This document shows, piece after piece, positions 27,113 to 36,576 of a stretch of 64,000 nt of DNA. Source of the stretch: Saccharomonospora sp. CUA-673 (GTDB lineage Bacteria; Actinomycetota; Actinomycetes; Mycobacteriales; Pseudonocardiaceae). The translations under genes and the position numbers were made by a program. The stretch spans positions 55,976-119,975 of the forward strand of contig NZ_MKKE01000006.1 of assembly GCF_001942305.1 (NCBI RefSeq), written 5' to 3'. Numbering within the stretch: position 1 is the first letter of the stretch; the number at the start of each line of letters is the position of its first letter. Under the pieces are notes generated by a model. The model worked only from the letters and a program-made list of their open reading frames with translations. It made no database searches and was not told the origin of the DNA.

Positions 27113-28173
27113 ATGACCTTCGACATCGGAATCATGACATTCGGGGAACTCTCCGAGGACCTCGCGACCGGCACCCTCCCCTCCCCTCGGCAGCGCGTCC
27201 GCGACACGATCGAGCAGGCCACGGTGGCCGACCAGGTCGGACTCGACGTGTTCGGGGTCGGGGAGCACCACCGGGGTGACTTCGTCGGGTCGGCACCGCC
27301 GATCCTGCTGGCGGGCGCGGCCCAGGCGACCGATCGGATCCGATTGACCAGTTCTGTCACCGTGCTCGGTTCGGAGGACCCGGTGCGGGTGTGGGAGCAG
27401 TTCGCGACCCTCGACCTGCTCTCGTCCGGACGCGCGGAGATCATCGCCGGACGCGGCTCGTACACCGAGTCGTTCCCGCTGTTCGGCTACGACCTCCAGG
27501 ACTACGCCGACCTGTTCCGGGAGAAACTCGACCTGCTGCTCCGGATCCGCGCGGGCAATCCGCTCACCTGGTCGGGACGTTTCCGCGCACCGCTGGTCGA
27601 GGCGGACATCGCTCCGCGCGCCGACGGCGACACCATCCCGATCTGGGTGGCGTCGGCGGGACACCCGCGTCCGCGATCAGTACCGGCACGCTCGGACTGC
27701 CGATGGCACTCGCCCTGCTGATGGGACCGATCACGCAGCACGAGCAGACGGTCGAGCTCTACCGTCAGGCGGCCGAACAGGCGGGCCATGACGTCGCGGC
27801 GCTGCCCATCAGCATCAACACCCACGGGTACGTGGGCAGCACCAGCCAGGAAGCGCGGGACACGATGTATCCCTACTTCGCCAAGGGAATGATGGACAAC
27901 AACCATCAACGCGGCCGCGGCATGCGGCTGCCCCGCCCGGCGTTCGACGCACAGGCGACGCCGAATGCCGGCCTGCTGGTGGGCAGCACGCAGGAGGTCA
28001 TCGACAAGCTGTTGACCTATCACGAGCTCTACGGGCTGAACCGGGCCCTGATCCAGACGGGTTTCGGTGGCATGCCGCAGAAGGAGCATCTCGCGACGAT
28101 CGAACGGCTCGGGACCGAGGTCGCGCCCGTCGTGCGCCGTGAGGCGAGCTCGAAGGGGACGAGTGCCGCATGA
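27113..28173 (+). CDS. Luciferase-like (LLM class) flavin-dependent monooxygenase (one apparent frameshift)
   Basis: A TIM-barrel bacterial luciferase relative: FDIGIMTFGELSED at the start, GLDVFGVGEHHRGDFVGSAPPILLAGAAQ, RIRLTSSVTVLGSEDPVRVWEQFATLDLLSSGRAEIIAGRGS. The frame is lost at about 27660 where one base is missing in GGGACACC; restored, it continues TPASAISTGTLGLPMALALLMGP and ends at 28173 (about 353 residues). It is paired with an FMN reductase (4-nt overlap), so FMNH2 rather than F420 is the likely cofactor, as in the CE1758/CE1759-type pairs. Confidence 0.87.
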
Positions 28174-28915
28174 GCACCACCGCCCCCGACACCACCACAC
28201 CAGGAACCACCGCCCCGGGCACCGACGCGGGACCGACCGGCAGCGACGCAGGGCAGGCGTCGCTGCGGGTCGTCGTCGTCAACGGCAGTCCCCACCGGAC
28301 CTCGAAGACGATGGGGCTCGTCGACGTCATCGTCGAGACACTGTCGGGGATCGTGCCGGTCGACACGTCCCGCATCGACGTCTACTCCCTCGGCACGCCC
28401 TTCACCTCCACGGTCGACCGCGAGCAGGACGACGTCGCTCCCGAACTCGAGGCCACGCTGCGCCTGGCCGAGGACGCCGACCTGTTGATCGCTGCCGTAC
28501 CGGTGTTCCGCGGCTCGTACCCCGGGCTGTTCAAACACTTCTTCGACCTCGTCGCCAGTACGCACTGGCCAACAAACCGGTCCTGCTCGCCGCGACCGGC
28601 GGGGGCGAGCACCACGCCCTCGTCCTCGAACACGCCCTGCGCCCGCTGTTCGGTTTCTTCCAGGCACACACCGTGCCCGTCGCCGTCTTCGCCTCGGCGG
28701 GGGATTTCGACGGCACCCGCCTGCTCAACCCACGCGTCTACGGACGAATCCACACCGGACTCGACGACGTCGCCGAGTACCTCAGGCCCGCGCCACCGGC
28801 CCCCTACCCGGCACGTAACCCCTCCCCGGCGCACCCTTACGGCCGGTCAGCCACACAAGCCCTCACGCCGCGTGGTGGTCCCTCCGCTCGAGCCTGTCGG
28901 CGATCCAGACCTTGA
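28170..28915 (+). CDS. NAD(P)H-dependent FMN reductase (one apparent frameshift)
   Basis: Flavodoxin-like fold: a Thr/Pro/Gly-rich first 28 residues, then LRVVVVNGSPHRTSKTMGLVDVIVE (flavin phosphate loop), ADLLIAAVPVFRGSYPGLFKHFFDLV, and after a missing base at about 28555 the continuation QYALANKPVLLAATGGGEHHALVLEHALRPLFGFFQA. It would supply FMNH2 to the luciferase-like enzyme encoded just upstream (ATGA overlap). The long Pro-rich tail runs 53 nt into the convergent brnA gene. Confidence 0.85.
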
Positions 28916-29099
28916 TGATCGACTGACGCGTCACGCCGAGCCGCCGGGCCTCGAGGTCCAACGCCTCGACCATCCACGACGGAAAGTCCACATTCACCCG
29001 GCGCTGTTCCGCATGGGGACGCCGCGCCTTCGACAGGTCGAGGTGAGCCGTCACGTCCTCGCCGTTGTCGAAGCGTTCGTCGAACTCTTCAGCCTTCAT
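28863..29099 (-). CDS. brnA: Antitoxin of a BrnT/BrnA system
   Basis: 78 residues. Acidic N-terminus MKAEEFDERFDNGEDVTAHLD and a ribbon-helix-helix C-terminus (RRVNVDFPSWMVEALDLEARRLGVTRQSIIKVWIADRLE), the BrnA antitoxin layout. It overlaps the toxin gene by 11 nt and is second in the operon, as usual for brnTA. It should neutralise BrnT and repress the operon. The 3' end overlaps the convergent FMN reductase gene. Confidence 0.88.
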   Translation of the reverse strand: MKAEEFDERFDNGEDVTAHLDLSKARRPHAEQRRVNVDFPSWMVEALDLEARRLGVTRQSIIKVWIADRLERRDHHAA

Positions 29100-29349
29100 A
29101 GATGGCCACCTCCACGTCTCTGGCTCGGCGCACGGAGATGATCCGTGTCCGCGCGCCACGGTAGGTCACAACCGCCGACCAATGTTTTCCATCGAGTCGT
29201 CCGATCACCAACCAGCGCGGCTCGTCTACGCCGCGAGCCGGCACCTCGATGTAGCCCGGGTCCTCCCACAGCTCCTGCGCAGCCACAAAGTCGATGCCAT
29301 GTTTGTCCCGATTCAGCTCGCTCTTGCGGGCATCGAATTCGAAGTCCAC
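29089..29349 (-). CDS. brnT: BrnT family ribonuclease toxin
   Basis: 86 residues. DFEFDARKSELNRDKHGIDFVAAQELWEDP start, RWLVIGRLDGKHWSAVVTYRGARTRIISVRRARDVEVAIY end: the BrnT fold (RelE-like RNase, conserved His/Arg/Lys). GTG start at 29349 because the family begins MDFEFD; AGGG lies upstream. First gene of the brnT-brnA operon. Confidence 0.88.
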   Translation of the reverse strand: MDFEFDARKSELNRDKHGIDFVAAQELWEDPGYIEVPARGVDEPRWLVIGRLDGKHWSAVVTYRGARTRIISVRRARDVEVAIYEG

Positions 29350-29371
29350 AGCCCATACCCTGTCAGGGCTA
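29350..29371 (-). promoter_or_regulatory. Palindromic operator upstream of brnT
   Basis: CCCTGTCAGGG (29358-29368) is an 11-bp perfect palindrome nested in wider AGCCC/GGGCT arms, directly before the brnT start. BrnTA complexes autorepress through such sites, so this is the likely operator. Confidence 0.5.
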
Positions 29372-29406
29372 GAAACTATACCTTCACGGGGTCCGAAAAG
29401 CCACCC

Positions 29407-30189
29407 TTACGGGGTGTGGTGGTCGGTGTCTCTCGTGTCGGTGATCGCCATGTGGCCCGGGGCGTGGGCGATGGCCAGTGGGGGTCGCGAGCGCATCACC
29501 GCGGCCTGCGGGGTGACGCCGCAGGCCCAGAACACCGGCACCTCGCCCGGTTCGATGCGCACGGGGTCACCGAAGTCGGGGCGGGCGAGGTCGGCGATGC
29601 CGATCAGCTCGGGGGACCCGATGTGGACCGGCGCGCCGTGCACCCGCGGGTATCGGGCCGTGATCCGCACGGCGCGTTCGACCTGGTCGGCCGGCATCGG
29701 CCGCATCGACACCACCAGCAGCCCGGACATGCGTCCGGCGGGCCGGCATTCCACCGACGTGCGATACATCGGCACGTTCGACCCGTCGTCGATGTGCCGC
29801 ACCGGCACGCCCGCGACCTGCAACGCCGCCTCGAACGTGAAGCTGCAGCCGATCAGGAACGCCACCAGATCGCCGCGCCACAGGTCGGTGACGTCGGTGG
29901 GTTCGGCGACGAGCTCCCCGTCGCGGTAGACGCGGTAGGCGGGCAGGTCGGTGCGCAGGTCACCGCCGAAGATCTGCAGCGACGTCGCGCCCGGTCCGCC
30001 CACGCCGAGCACGGGGCACGACTGCGGGTTGCGTTCGGCGAAGCGGGCGAAGTCGTCGGCGTACTCCCCCGGCAACGCGATCAGGTTCGCCTGTGTCCAT
30101 CCCGGACAGTGCCCGGCCGTGGGCGTCACCGTGCCCGCTCGAAAAGCGGCCCGCGCCTGCCCCGGATCGTCGAACACCGCTACCGGCAT
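29407..30189 (-). CDS. DUF1445 family putative hydro-lyase
   Basis: 260 residues. DUF1445/UPF0317 family features: [30 protein letters not shown] near the start, [38 protein letters not shown], and [28 protein letters not shown] at the end. It is 2 nt from the pxpC stop in a run with pxpB and an Nramp gene, a known clustering. A DUF1445-like region also occurs in the eukaryotic D-glutamate cyclase protein, so a role in D-glutamate/5-oxoproline chemistry is possible but not shown. Confidence 0.88.
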   Translation of the reverse strand: MPVAVFDDPGQARAAFRAGTVTPTAGHCPGWTQANLIALPGEYADDFARFAERNPQSCPVLGVGGPGATSLQIFGGDLRTDLPAYRVYRDGELVAEPTDVTDLWRGDLVAFLIGCSFTFEAALQVAGVPVRHIDDGSNVPMYRTSVECRPAGRMSGLLVVSMRPMPADQVERAVRITARYPRVHGAPVHIGSPELIGIADLARPDFGDPVRIEPGEVPVFWACGVTPQAAVMRSRPPLAIAHAPGHMAITDTRDTDHHTP

Positions 30190-30191
30190 CG

Positions 30192-31072
30192 CTACCTCCC
30201 GACCTCCGTGAACCGAACCCGCATTCCCGGGCGCGCCTGGGCCGCTTTGTCGACATCCTGGCCGACGACCACGGCGATCACCGGATACCCGCCGGTGACG
30301 GGGTGGTCTGCAAGGAACAGCGTCGGTCTGCCCGTGGGCGGGACCTGCAGGGCGCCCGGCACCATGCCCTCGCTGGGCAGCTCGCCCACCGCGGCGCGCG
30401 CGAGCTGCGGGCCGTCGAGACGCGCGCGACCCGGTCGCATTCCGTCGTCACCGTGTACGGCTCGCCGAGCAGGGTGTCGAGTGCGGCGGCGGTGAACCAG
30501 TCGTCGCGGGGCCCGCGCACGATCCGCAGCGACACCGTGCCCTCGGCAGGCGGACGCACCGGAGCGCTGTCGACGACGGGGAACTCCGCGGGCGGCGGGC
30601 CCACCGGCAGCACCGCCTCGGGACGCAGGATCTCGGGCCCGAGCCCGGACAGCAGGTCCGTCGACCGCGAACCCAGCACGGGTTCGACGTCCACCCCGCC
30701 GCGCACCGCGACGTAACTGCGCAGCCCGCGTTCCGCCGTGCCGAGGCGGACCTCGGCCCCCGCCGGCACTCGGATGACGGCGGCCGGGGCGGCGGACCTG
30801 CCGTCGACGGTGATCGGACACGGGGCGCCGGTGACCGCGATCGTCAGCGACCCGCGGGCCCGCGCGGCGAAGCCGCCGAGGGTGACCTCGACGCACGCGG
30901 CGTCCTCGGCGTTGCCGACGAGCCGGTTGGCCAACCGCAGCGAGCCGCGGTCCGCGGCCCCGGAGACGCCGACGCCGATCCCCGCGTTGCCGGGCCGTCC
31001 GAGGTCCTGCACCGTCGACAGTGGACCCGTCGCGGTCACCTCGAGCGCCCGCGGGCTCCCCGCGGCAATCAC
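30192..31072 (-). CDS. pxpC: 5-oxoprolinase subunit C / biotin-dependent carboxyltransferase (one apparent frameshift)
   Basis: KipA/AHS2 family: [73 protein letters not shown] and, after a missing base at about 30420, [46 protein letters not shown]. Restored length is about 293 residues, the usual size. It is one of three subunits that hydrolyse 5-oxoproline with ATP. GTG start overlaps the pxpB stop (GTGA). pxpA is not in the window. Confidence 0.9.
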
Positions 31073-31719
31073 GACGCGACCTCGACGAACCGCACCCGCA
31101 CACCGGGCCGCAGCAACGCGGGCGGGTCGCGGTCGACGTCCCACATCGGCAGCTCGGTGCGCCCGATCAACTGCCAACCACCCGGCGACGACCGGGGGTA
31201 GACGCCGCTGAACGTGCCCGCGAGCCCGACCGACCCGACGGGCACGCGGGTACGCGACTCGGCGCGGCGCGGCACGTCGAGGGGCCAGCCTTGGCCGGTG
31301 AGGTACCCGAATCCGGGTGCGAACCCTCCGAACGCGACGGTCCACTCGGTCGCCGTGTGCTCGGCGATGACGTCGCGTTCGGGCCGGCCGGTGAGCTCGG
31401 CGACGTCGGCCAGGTCCGGGCCGTCGTAGACGACCGGGACCTCCAGCACCTGGCCCGGCTGCCGCGACACGCTGACGGGTTCGGTGCCGCGCACGTCCCG
31501 TTCGACGTCGTCGGGTCCGGTGCGCCGGGGGTCGAACCGCACGAGCAACGTGCGCGCCGCGGGAACCACGTCGACGACACCGGAGGGCGGCCGCGCCTCG
31601 AGCGCCGCGTGCAGCGCCAGCACCTCGTCCAATCCGGACAGTTCGAACAGCACGCCGGCGTCGCCGCACGGCAATGCCCGCAGCCCGGCCGATCCTGCCC
31701 GGTCTCCCATCTCACTCAC
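31069..31719 (-). CDS. pxpB: 5-oxoprolinase subunit B (KipI/AHS1 family)
   Basis: 216 residues. Motifs: [32 protein letters not shown], and [46 protein letters not shown], the central family signature. It pairs with PxpC. The GTG at 31719 or the ATG at 31710 could start it. Positioned 10 nt after the Nramp-like gene, so probably one operon reading Nramp-pxpB-pxpC-DUF1445. Confidence 0.9.
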   Translation of the reverse strand: MSEMGDRAGSAGLRALPCGDAGVLFELSGLDEVLALHAALEARPPSGVVDVVPAARTLLVRFDPRRTGPDDVERDVRGTEPVSVSRQPGQVLEVPVVYDGPDLADVAELTGRPERDVIAEHTATEWTVAFGGFAPGFGYLTGQGWPLDVPRRAESRTRVPVGSVGLAGTFSGVYPRSSPGGWQLIGRTELPMWDVDRDPPALLRPGVRVRFVEVAS

Positions 31720-31729
31720 CGCCGGTCGT

Positions 31730-32973
31730 TCACTGCCACAGGTCGGCGATGCCGCTCAACGAGTTCCAGCCGAGGTACAGCGTGAGCAGCCACGCGGCGA
31801 CGCCGATCACGATCAGCCACCGCGGATACCGGTAACCGCCCATCAGGTCGCTGCGGCGTGCGGCGACCCACATCAACACGCCGAAGCCGACCGGCAGGAT
31901 CAGCCCGTTGAGCGCACCGGCGAGGATCAGCAGCGTCGTCGCGCCTGGTTGAGCACGACGAAGCAGAGCGCCGAGATGACGATGAACCCGGCGACGAGCC
32001 AGTTCTGCCTGCGCTTCAGCGCGGGCGAGAACGACACGACGAACGAGACCGACGTGTAGGACGCGCCGATCACCGACGTGATGCCCGCGGCCCACAGCAC
32101 CATGCCGAACAGCCGCATGCCGACCTCGCCCGCGGCGTGACCGAACGCCTCGGCGGTGGGGTTCCCGCCGGTCAACGAGACCCCGCCGGCGACGACGCCG
32201 AGGATCGCGAGGAACAGCACCACCCGCATGACGCCCGTGACCAGCAGCGCCACCACCGAGCTGCGCGACACGCGCGCAACCTCGTCGGGCCCGCTGACCC
32301 CGGAGTCGATGAGCCGGTGCGCGCCGGCGTACGTGATGTAGCCGCCGACGGTGCCGCCGATCAGCGTGGTGATGACCAGGACGTCGATGGTGTCGGGCAC
32401 CACCGCCTGGGTCATCGCCTCGCCCACGGGCGGGGCGGACACGATCGCGACGTACGTCGTCAGCGCGATCATCAGGAAGCCGAGCGCGACGACGAGGCGG
32501 TCCATCGCCACGCCTGCCTTCTTGCTCACGAAGATCGCGATGGCGATGGCGGCCGACAACGCGCCGCCGAGCTGCACGTCGAGGCCGAACAGGGCGTCGA
32601 GGCCGAGCGAGGTGCCCGCGACGTTGCCGATGTTGAACACCAGTCCGCCGAGCACGACGAGCGCGGCCATCAGGTAGCCGACACCGGGCAGCACCTTGTT
32701 GCCGAGTTCCTGCGCGCGCAGACCGGAGATGCCGATGACGCGCCAGACGTTCAACTGCACCGCGATGTCGACGAGGATCGAGATGACGATCGCGAAGGCG
32801 AACGCGGCACCGAGCTGCGCGGTGAACTCGGTGGTCTGGGTGATGAAGCCGGGGCCGATGGCGCTGGTGGCCATCAGGAAGATCGCGCCGGCCAGTGCGC
32901 CGCGCTTGGTCGCACCGGCGAGTGCGGTCTTCGGCGGGGGCGCGTCGCGCTGGGGGCGTGCGTCGTCGGCCAC
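31730..32973 (-). CDS. Nramp-like divalent cation/solute transporter (one apparent frameshift)
   Basis: Multi-helix membrane protein of the Nramp/DUF1446 type: IFLMATSAIGPGFITQTTEFTAQ (helix 1 with the unwound segment), GYLMAALVVLGGLVFNIGNVAGTSLG, GGYITYAGAHRLIDSGVSGPDEV. It lacks the classic DPGN metal site, having IGPGFIT instead, so the substrate may not be a metal. A base is missing at about 31945; restored, the last helices (LLILAGALNGLILPVGFGVLMWVA) join on. The operon with pxpB/pxpC suggests uptake of a 5-oxoproline-related compound. Start GTG 32973 with GGGAGG. Confidence 0.87.
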
Positions 32974-33015
32974 GTCGGCCTCCCGGGGTCGTGGGTGTCG
33001 CACGACGGTATCGAG

Positions 33016-33026
33016 TTGTTCAACAA
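33016..33026. promoter_or_regulatory. Operator-like palindrome between the Nramp-pxp operon and the FCD regulator
   Basis: TTGTTCAACAA is a perfect 11-bp palindrome in the 120-nt divergent gap, of the kind bound by FCD-type GntR regulators. It is 43 nt from the transporter start and 68 nt from the regulator start, and could serve both. A TACGCT at 33052-33057 is a possible -10 box for the regulator gene. Confidence 0.55.
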
Positions 33027-33093
33027 TCCGACAAGAGGCCCCGGCACTTGTTACGCTGCGGACAGCACTCGAGAACGGAGGGCGACGCCGCCG

Positions 33094-33813
33094 ATGGCCG
33101 GCCCCACTGCACGCGACAGCGCTCCCACCGGCGCCCAGCCCGATCCGTGGCCCGACCTGCTCGCCGAGGACCACGCCCTGCTCGACCGCACGAGCACCGC
33201 CGAACGGGTCGCCGACGCGCTGCGGCAGCTGATCATCGACGGGCGGCTGCTACCCGGAACCCGGCTGTCGGAGCAGAGCGCGGGCAAGGCGCTCGCCGTG
33301 TCCCGCAACACGCTGCGCGAGGCGTTCCGCCTGCTCGTGCACGAACGTCTGCTGGTGCACGAGTTCCATCGCGGCGTCTACGTGCGGGTGCTGGGCGCCG
33401 ACGACGTGACCGACCTGTACCGCACCCGCCGGCTCCTCGAAACGGGCGCGCTCCGCGGGTCCTCGGCCACCCGACGTGGCGGCCTCGCGGCGATCGAGGA
33501 GGCCGTCGCCGACGCCGAACAGGCGGCCGCCGACGAACGCTGGCTCGACGTCGGCACCGCGAACATGCGTTTCCACCAGGCGATCGTCGCGCTGGCGGGC
33601 AGTCCGCGCACCGACGAGATCATGCGGCAGCTCACCGCCGAGCTCCGGTTGGCGTTCCACGCCAAGCCGGAGCCGCGCCCGTTCCACGAGCCCTACATCG
33701 CCCGGAACCGCGAGATCGCGACCCAGCTCGCCGCGGGCGAGGTGGACGCGGCCACCCGCGCCCTCGAGGCCTATCTCACCGACGCCGAACGCCAACTCCT
33801 CGACGCCTTCTAG
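33094..33813 (+). CDS. GntR family regulator with FCD domain
   Basis: 239 residues. Winged helix (TAERVADALRQLIIDGRLLPGTRLSEQSAGKALAVSRNTLREAFRLLVHERLLVHEFHRGVYV) then a helical FCD ligand domain (LYRTRRLLETGALRG, MRFHQAIVALAGSPRTDEIM). Divergent from the Nramp-pxpBC-DUF1445 operon, which it probably regulates through the TTGTTCAACAA site. FCD proteins usually sense small carboxylates. ATG 33094. Confidence 0.9.
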   Translation: MAGPTARDSAPTGAQPDPWPDLLAEDHALLDRTSTAERVADALRQLIIDGRLLPGTRLSEQSAGKALAVSRNTLREAFRLLVHERLLVHEFHRGVYVRVLGADDVTDLYRTRRLLETGALRGSSATRRGGLAAIEEAVADAEQAAADERWLDVGTANMRFHQAIVALAGSPRTDEIMRQLTAELRLAFHAKPEPRPFHEPYIARNREIATQLAAGEVDAATRALEAYLTDAERQLLDAF

Positions 33814-33817
33814 CGCC

Positions 33818-34714
33818 TCAGATGGCCCGGTAGTCGCGGATCGGGTGGCGGGGCCCGTAGCGGGGCCGGCTGTGCCCGGCGGCCTCGAGGTACCGGACGG
33901 CGCGGTGCCGATGCGGGGCGTACGGCGCGAGGACCTCGTGCATGCCCGCGTCGTCGAGTTCCCGCCCGAGGAGCGCGTGCCCGACGACGGCGGGGATGTG
34001 GAAGTCGCCGAAGCTGACGGCGTCGGGGTCGCCCCAGGCGCGCTGGGCGATCTCGGCGGCGGTCCACACGCCGATGCCGGGCACGGTGCGCAGCAGCCGC
34101 CTGCCCTCCACCCCGCGCAGCGTCGCGGCCGTCTCCAGCCGGGACGCGACCGTCGCGGCGGCCCGCAACGCCCGCCGCCGCGCGAGATCGACGCCTGCAC
34201 GGTGCCAGTTCCAATCCACAATGGACAAGATCGCGTCGGGGGTGGGCGGCACGCGCATGCCGTCGGGCGCAGGCCCCGGTGCGGGTTCGCCGAACCATCG
34301 GCACAGCTCCCGCCAGGATCGCCGCGCCTCGTAGCCGGTCACCTTCTGTTCCAACACAGCGGGAATCAGGACGTCCCACACGCGGCCGGTCGCGCCGAGC
34401 CGCACCGCGGGCAGGTTCCGCCGCGCCCGCGCGACGGCGTCGTGGTGGGCGACGAATCCGGTGTCGTCATCGTCGGCGCCCAGCAGTGCGGGCAGCCCGT
34501 CGAGCAGCACGTCGGCCCCGTCGCCCCACGCGGCGCCGACCACGTCACCCCCGCTCCGCGTCACGCGCAGCGTCCCCGGCCCGGCCGGCGTCGAGGCCGT
34601 CAGCCAGAGCCCGCCGGACCGCTGGAAGCACGGATCGGCGCTGCCGCGGCGCAGCGGTGCGAGCACCGCGTCGACGTCGACCTCGAATCCGGGCCGCCAG
34701 CGGCGTTCACGCAT
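33818..34714 (-). CDS. DNA-3-methyladenine glycosylase II-like (AlkA/HhH-GPD family)
   Basis: 298 residues. A beta-rich N-terminal domain (GFEVDVDAVLAPLRRGSADPCFQ) precedes the glycosylase core: VLIPAVLEQKVTGYEA, LLRTVPGIGVWTAAEIAQRAWGDPDAVSFGDFHIP with the helix-hairpin-helix and catalytic Asp of the HhH-GPD family. It removes alkylated bases. The gene overlaps the preceding nucleotidyltransferase by 8 nt. The window carries a second, unrelated-fold alkyl-base glycosylase (tag). Confidence 0.9.
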   Translation of the reverse strand: MRERRWRPGFEVDVDAVLAPLRRGSADPCFQRSGGLWLTASTPAGPGTLRVTRSGGDVVGAAWGDGADVLLDGLPALLGADDDDTGFVAHHDAVARARRNLPAVRLGATGRVWDVLIPAVLEQKVTGYEARRSWRELCRWFGEPAPGPAPDGMRVPPTPDAILSIVDWNWHRAGVDLARRRALRAAATVASRLETAATLRGVEGRRLLRTVPGIGVWTAAEIAQRAWGDPDAVSFGDFHIPAVVGHALLGRELDDAGMHEVLAPYAPHRHRAVRYLEAAGHSRPRYGPRHPIRDYRAI

Positions 34715-35816
34715 CGCTCGAGAACCGGATCGCCCCGGGTGGCAGGTCGACCTTGGGCCACACGCGCGCCCCGTCGAGCAGTTCGCAACCGGCGCCGACG
34801 CTCGCGCCGTCGCCGACGACCACGTCGCGCAGGACGGCACCCGCGCCGATCCGCGCGCCTGCGCCCAGCACGGACCGTTCGACGACGGCATCGGCCTCGA
34901 CGGTCGCGCCGTCGAACAGCACCGAGCCGTCGACGCGCGCGCCCGCGTGCACGACGCGTCCGCACCGATGGTCGTGCCGCCGGTGACCTCGGCGTCGCCG
35001 GCCACGGACGCGCCGCCGAGCAGCAGCGCCGGGCCCACGTCGCCCGCGAGCGCCGACGTCGGGGCGATGCCCTGCACGAGGTCCGCGCTGCCGCGGACGA
35101 ACGTCTGCGGCGTGCCGACGTCGAGCCAGTACGAGTCGTCGACGAAGCCCTGCACGTGCGCGCCCGCCTCGAGCAGCCCGGGGAACGTCTCCCGCTCCAC
35201 CGACACGCGCCTGCCCGCGGGGATGTCGCCGACGACCGAGCGGCGGAAGACGTAGCAGCCGGCGTTGACCTGGTCGGTCGGCGGGTTCGGCGTCTTCTCC
35301 AGGAACGCCGTGACCCGCCCGTCGCGTCGGTGGGCACGGAGCCGAACCGGCTCGGGTCGCGACCTTCTGCAGGTGCAGCGTGACGTCGGCGCCCGACGTG
35401 CGGTGCGTGTCGAGCAGGGCGCCGATGTCGGTGCCGGACAGGATGTCGCCGTTGAAGATCACCACGTCGTCGGCGCGCAGGCGCTCGTGCACGTTGCGGA
35501 TCGCGCCGCCGGTGTCGAGCGGCTCGTCCTCCACGACGTACTCGAGGTCCAGGCCGAACGCGGACCCGTCGCCGAAGTGCTCCTCGAAGACCTCGGCCTG
35601 GTAGGAGGTGCCGAGCACCACGTGCTCGATGCCCGCGGCGCGGATCCGCGAGAGCAGGTGCGCCAGGAACGGCACGCCCGCGGTGGGCAGCATCGGTTTC
35701 GGCGCGGAGAGCGTCAACGGGCGCAACCTGGTGCCGCGACCACCGACGAGCACCACGGCGTCGACCCCGGCACCCGCCGTGGCACCGACTGCACCGCCTC
35801 CGGACGAGGACGCCAT
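34707..35816 (-). CDS. manC: NDP-sugar pyrophosphorylase / mannose-1-phosphate guanylyltransferase (three apparent frameshifts)
   Basis: Start of a nucleotidyltransferase domain: VDAVVLVGGRGTRLRPLTLSAPKPMLP (signature), GTSYQAEVF, VIFNGDILSGTDI. The frame then shifts at about 35360, 35330 and 34960, each by one missing base; restored it reads ADPSRFGSVPTDATGRVTAFLEKTPNPPTDQVNAGCYVF, then a left-handed beta-helix (GGTTIGADA, ARVDGSVLFDGATVEADAVVERSVLG) and returns to the original frame for DLPPGAIRFSSDA. In mycobacteria the matching gene (Rv3264c) lies between fbiB and wbbL and makes GDP-mannose. The gene symbol reflects that inference. Confidence 0.85.
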   Translation of the reverse strand: MASSSGGGAVGATAGAGVDAVVLVGGRGTRLRPLTLSAPKPMLPTAGVPFLAHLLSRIRAAGIEHVVLGTSYQAEVFEEHFGDGSAFGLDLEYVVEDEPLDTGGAIRNVHERLRADDVVIFNGDILSGTDIGALLDTHRTSGADVTLHLQKVATRAGSAPCPPTRRAGHGVPGEDAEPADRPGQRRLLRLPPLGRRRHPRGQARVGGAGDVPRAARGGRARAGLRRRLVLARRRHAADVRPRQRGPRAGHRPDVGARGRRGPGAAARRRVRGRRRRGHRRHDHRCGRVVHAGARVDGSVLFDGATVEADAVVERSVLGAGARIGAGAVLRDVVVGDGASVGAGCELLDGARVWPKVDLPPGAIRFSSDA

Positions 35817-35967
35817 TCTCCGAGCACCTACCCTTTCTCATGGCCCTGCCGGCGACAAACCGGGGGAAACACTGACGGTATCGGACCGGAGGGCCTACCC
35901 TAGACGCAGAATCGGGCGGCCCTCTTCCGGGAGAGGGCCGGGGCAAGTATCGGGGAGGACAGTGGGC

Positions 35968-36555
35968 ATGGATCCCCGCGATCGGGCGGACGCCGTACTC
36001 GCTCGCGCGCAGCAGCGCAGGGGCGTGGTGACGCCGGACAACATGGAGTCGCCCATGGACTCCGCCGATACGCAGGTCATCCCGTCGTCCGTGGTGGCGG
36101 GCGCCGAACAGGACCCGGCGGTCACGGCGAAGGTGCCGTCGTCGGTCATCGAGCGCAACGACGAGCGACACCACCTGTCGAACGCGACCCCCACCGTTCC
36201 CCTGGCCACGCCGCAGGCCGCCGGCGCCGCCGCTCCCGGCGCGGCCGCTCCCCACGCTCCGGCGCCCGCGCTCGCCGAGAGCGGACGCACGCAGCCGCTC
36301 GACACCCCGAACGTGCCCCCGGACATGACGTTCACCGGCGCTCCGGTCCAGAAACCGGCCGCGGCGCAGGGCGCCAACCAGCAGGGCCCGCACCAGCAGC
36401 CCACCCAGCCGGTGCAGACTCCCGGCCCCCAGGACGCGGCGGCCGCGGAGCAGGAGTCGGGTTCCTCGGAACCGGCGTCCGACGGGTTCGTGCCGACGAC
36501 GAAGGTGCAGGCCACCGGCCAGTCCGAGCTGTCCCGCCGCCTCGAGGGACTCTGA
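35968..36555 (+). CDS. Conserved disordered protein of unknown function
   Basis: 195 residues starting MDPRDRADAVLARAQQRRGVVTPDNMESPMDSADTQVIP. The first 85 residues have a conserved feel; the rest is Ala/Pro/Gln rich and unordered, ending TTKVQATGQSELSRRLEGL. No domain or membrane segment. GGGGAGGA lies 9 nt before ATG 35968; a GTG at 35962 is an alternative. Convergent with the response regulator. Composition fits a low-complexity cytoplasmic protein; function unknown. Confidence 0.75.
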   Translation: MDPRDRADAVLARAQQRRGVVTPDNMESPMDSADTQVIPSSVVAGAEQDPAVTAKVPSSVIERNDERHHLSNATPTVPLATPQAAGAAAPGAAAPHAPAPALAESGRTQPLDTPNVPPDMTFTGAPVQKPAAAQGANQQGPHQQPTQPVQTPGPQDAAAAEQESGSSEPASDGFVPTTKVQATGQSELSRRLEGL

Positions 36556-36576
36556 CTCGGCGGACGCAGATCCGGA

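Noticed and set aside
27113..28173. F420-dependent enzyme using the product of fbiA/fbiB
   Set aside because: It belongs to the luciferase-like class, but the overlapping FMN reductase gene points to FMNH2 as cofactor. An F420 role cannot be excluded.
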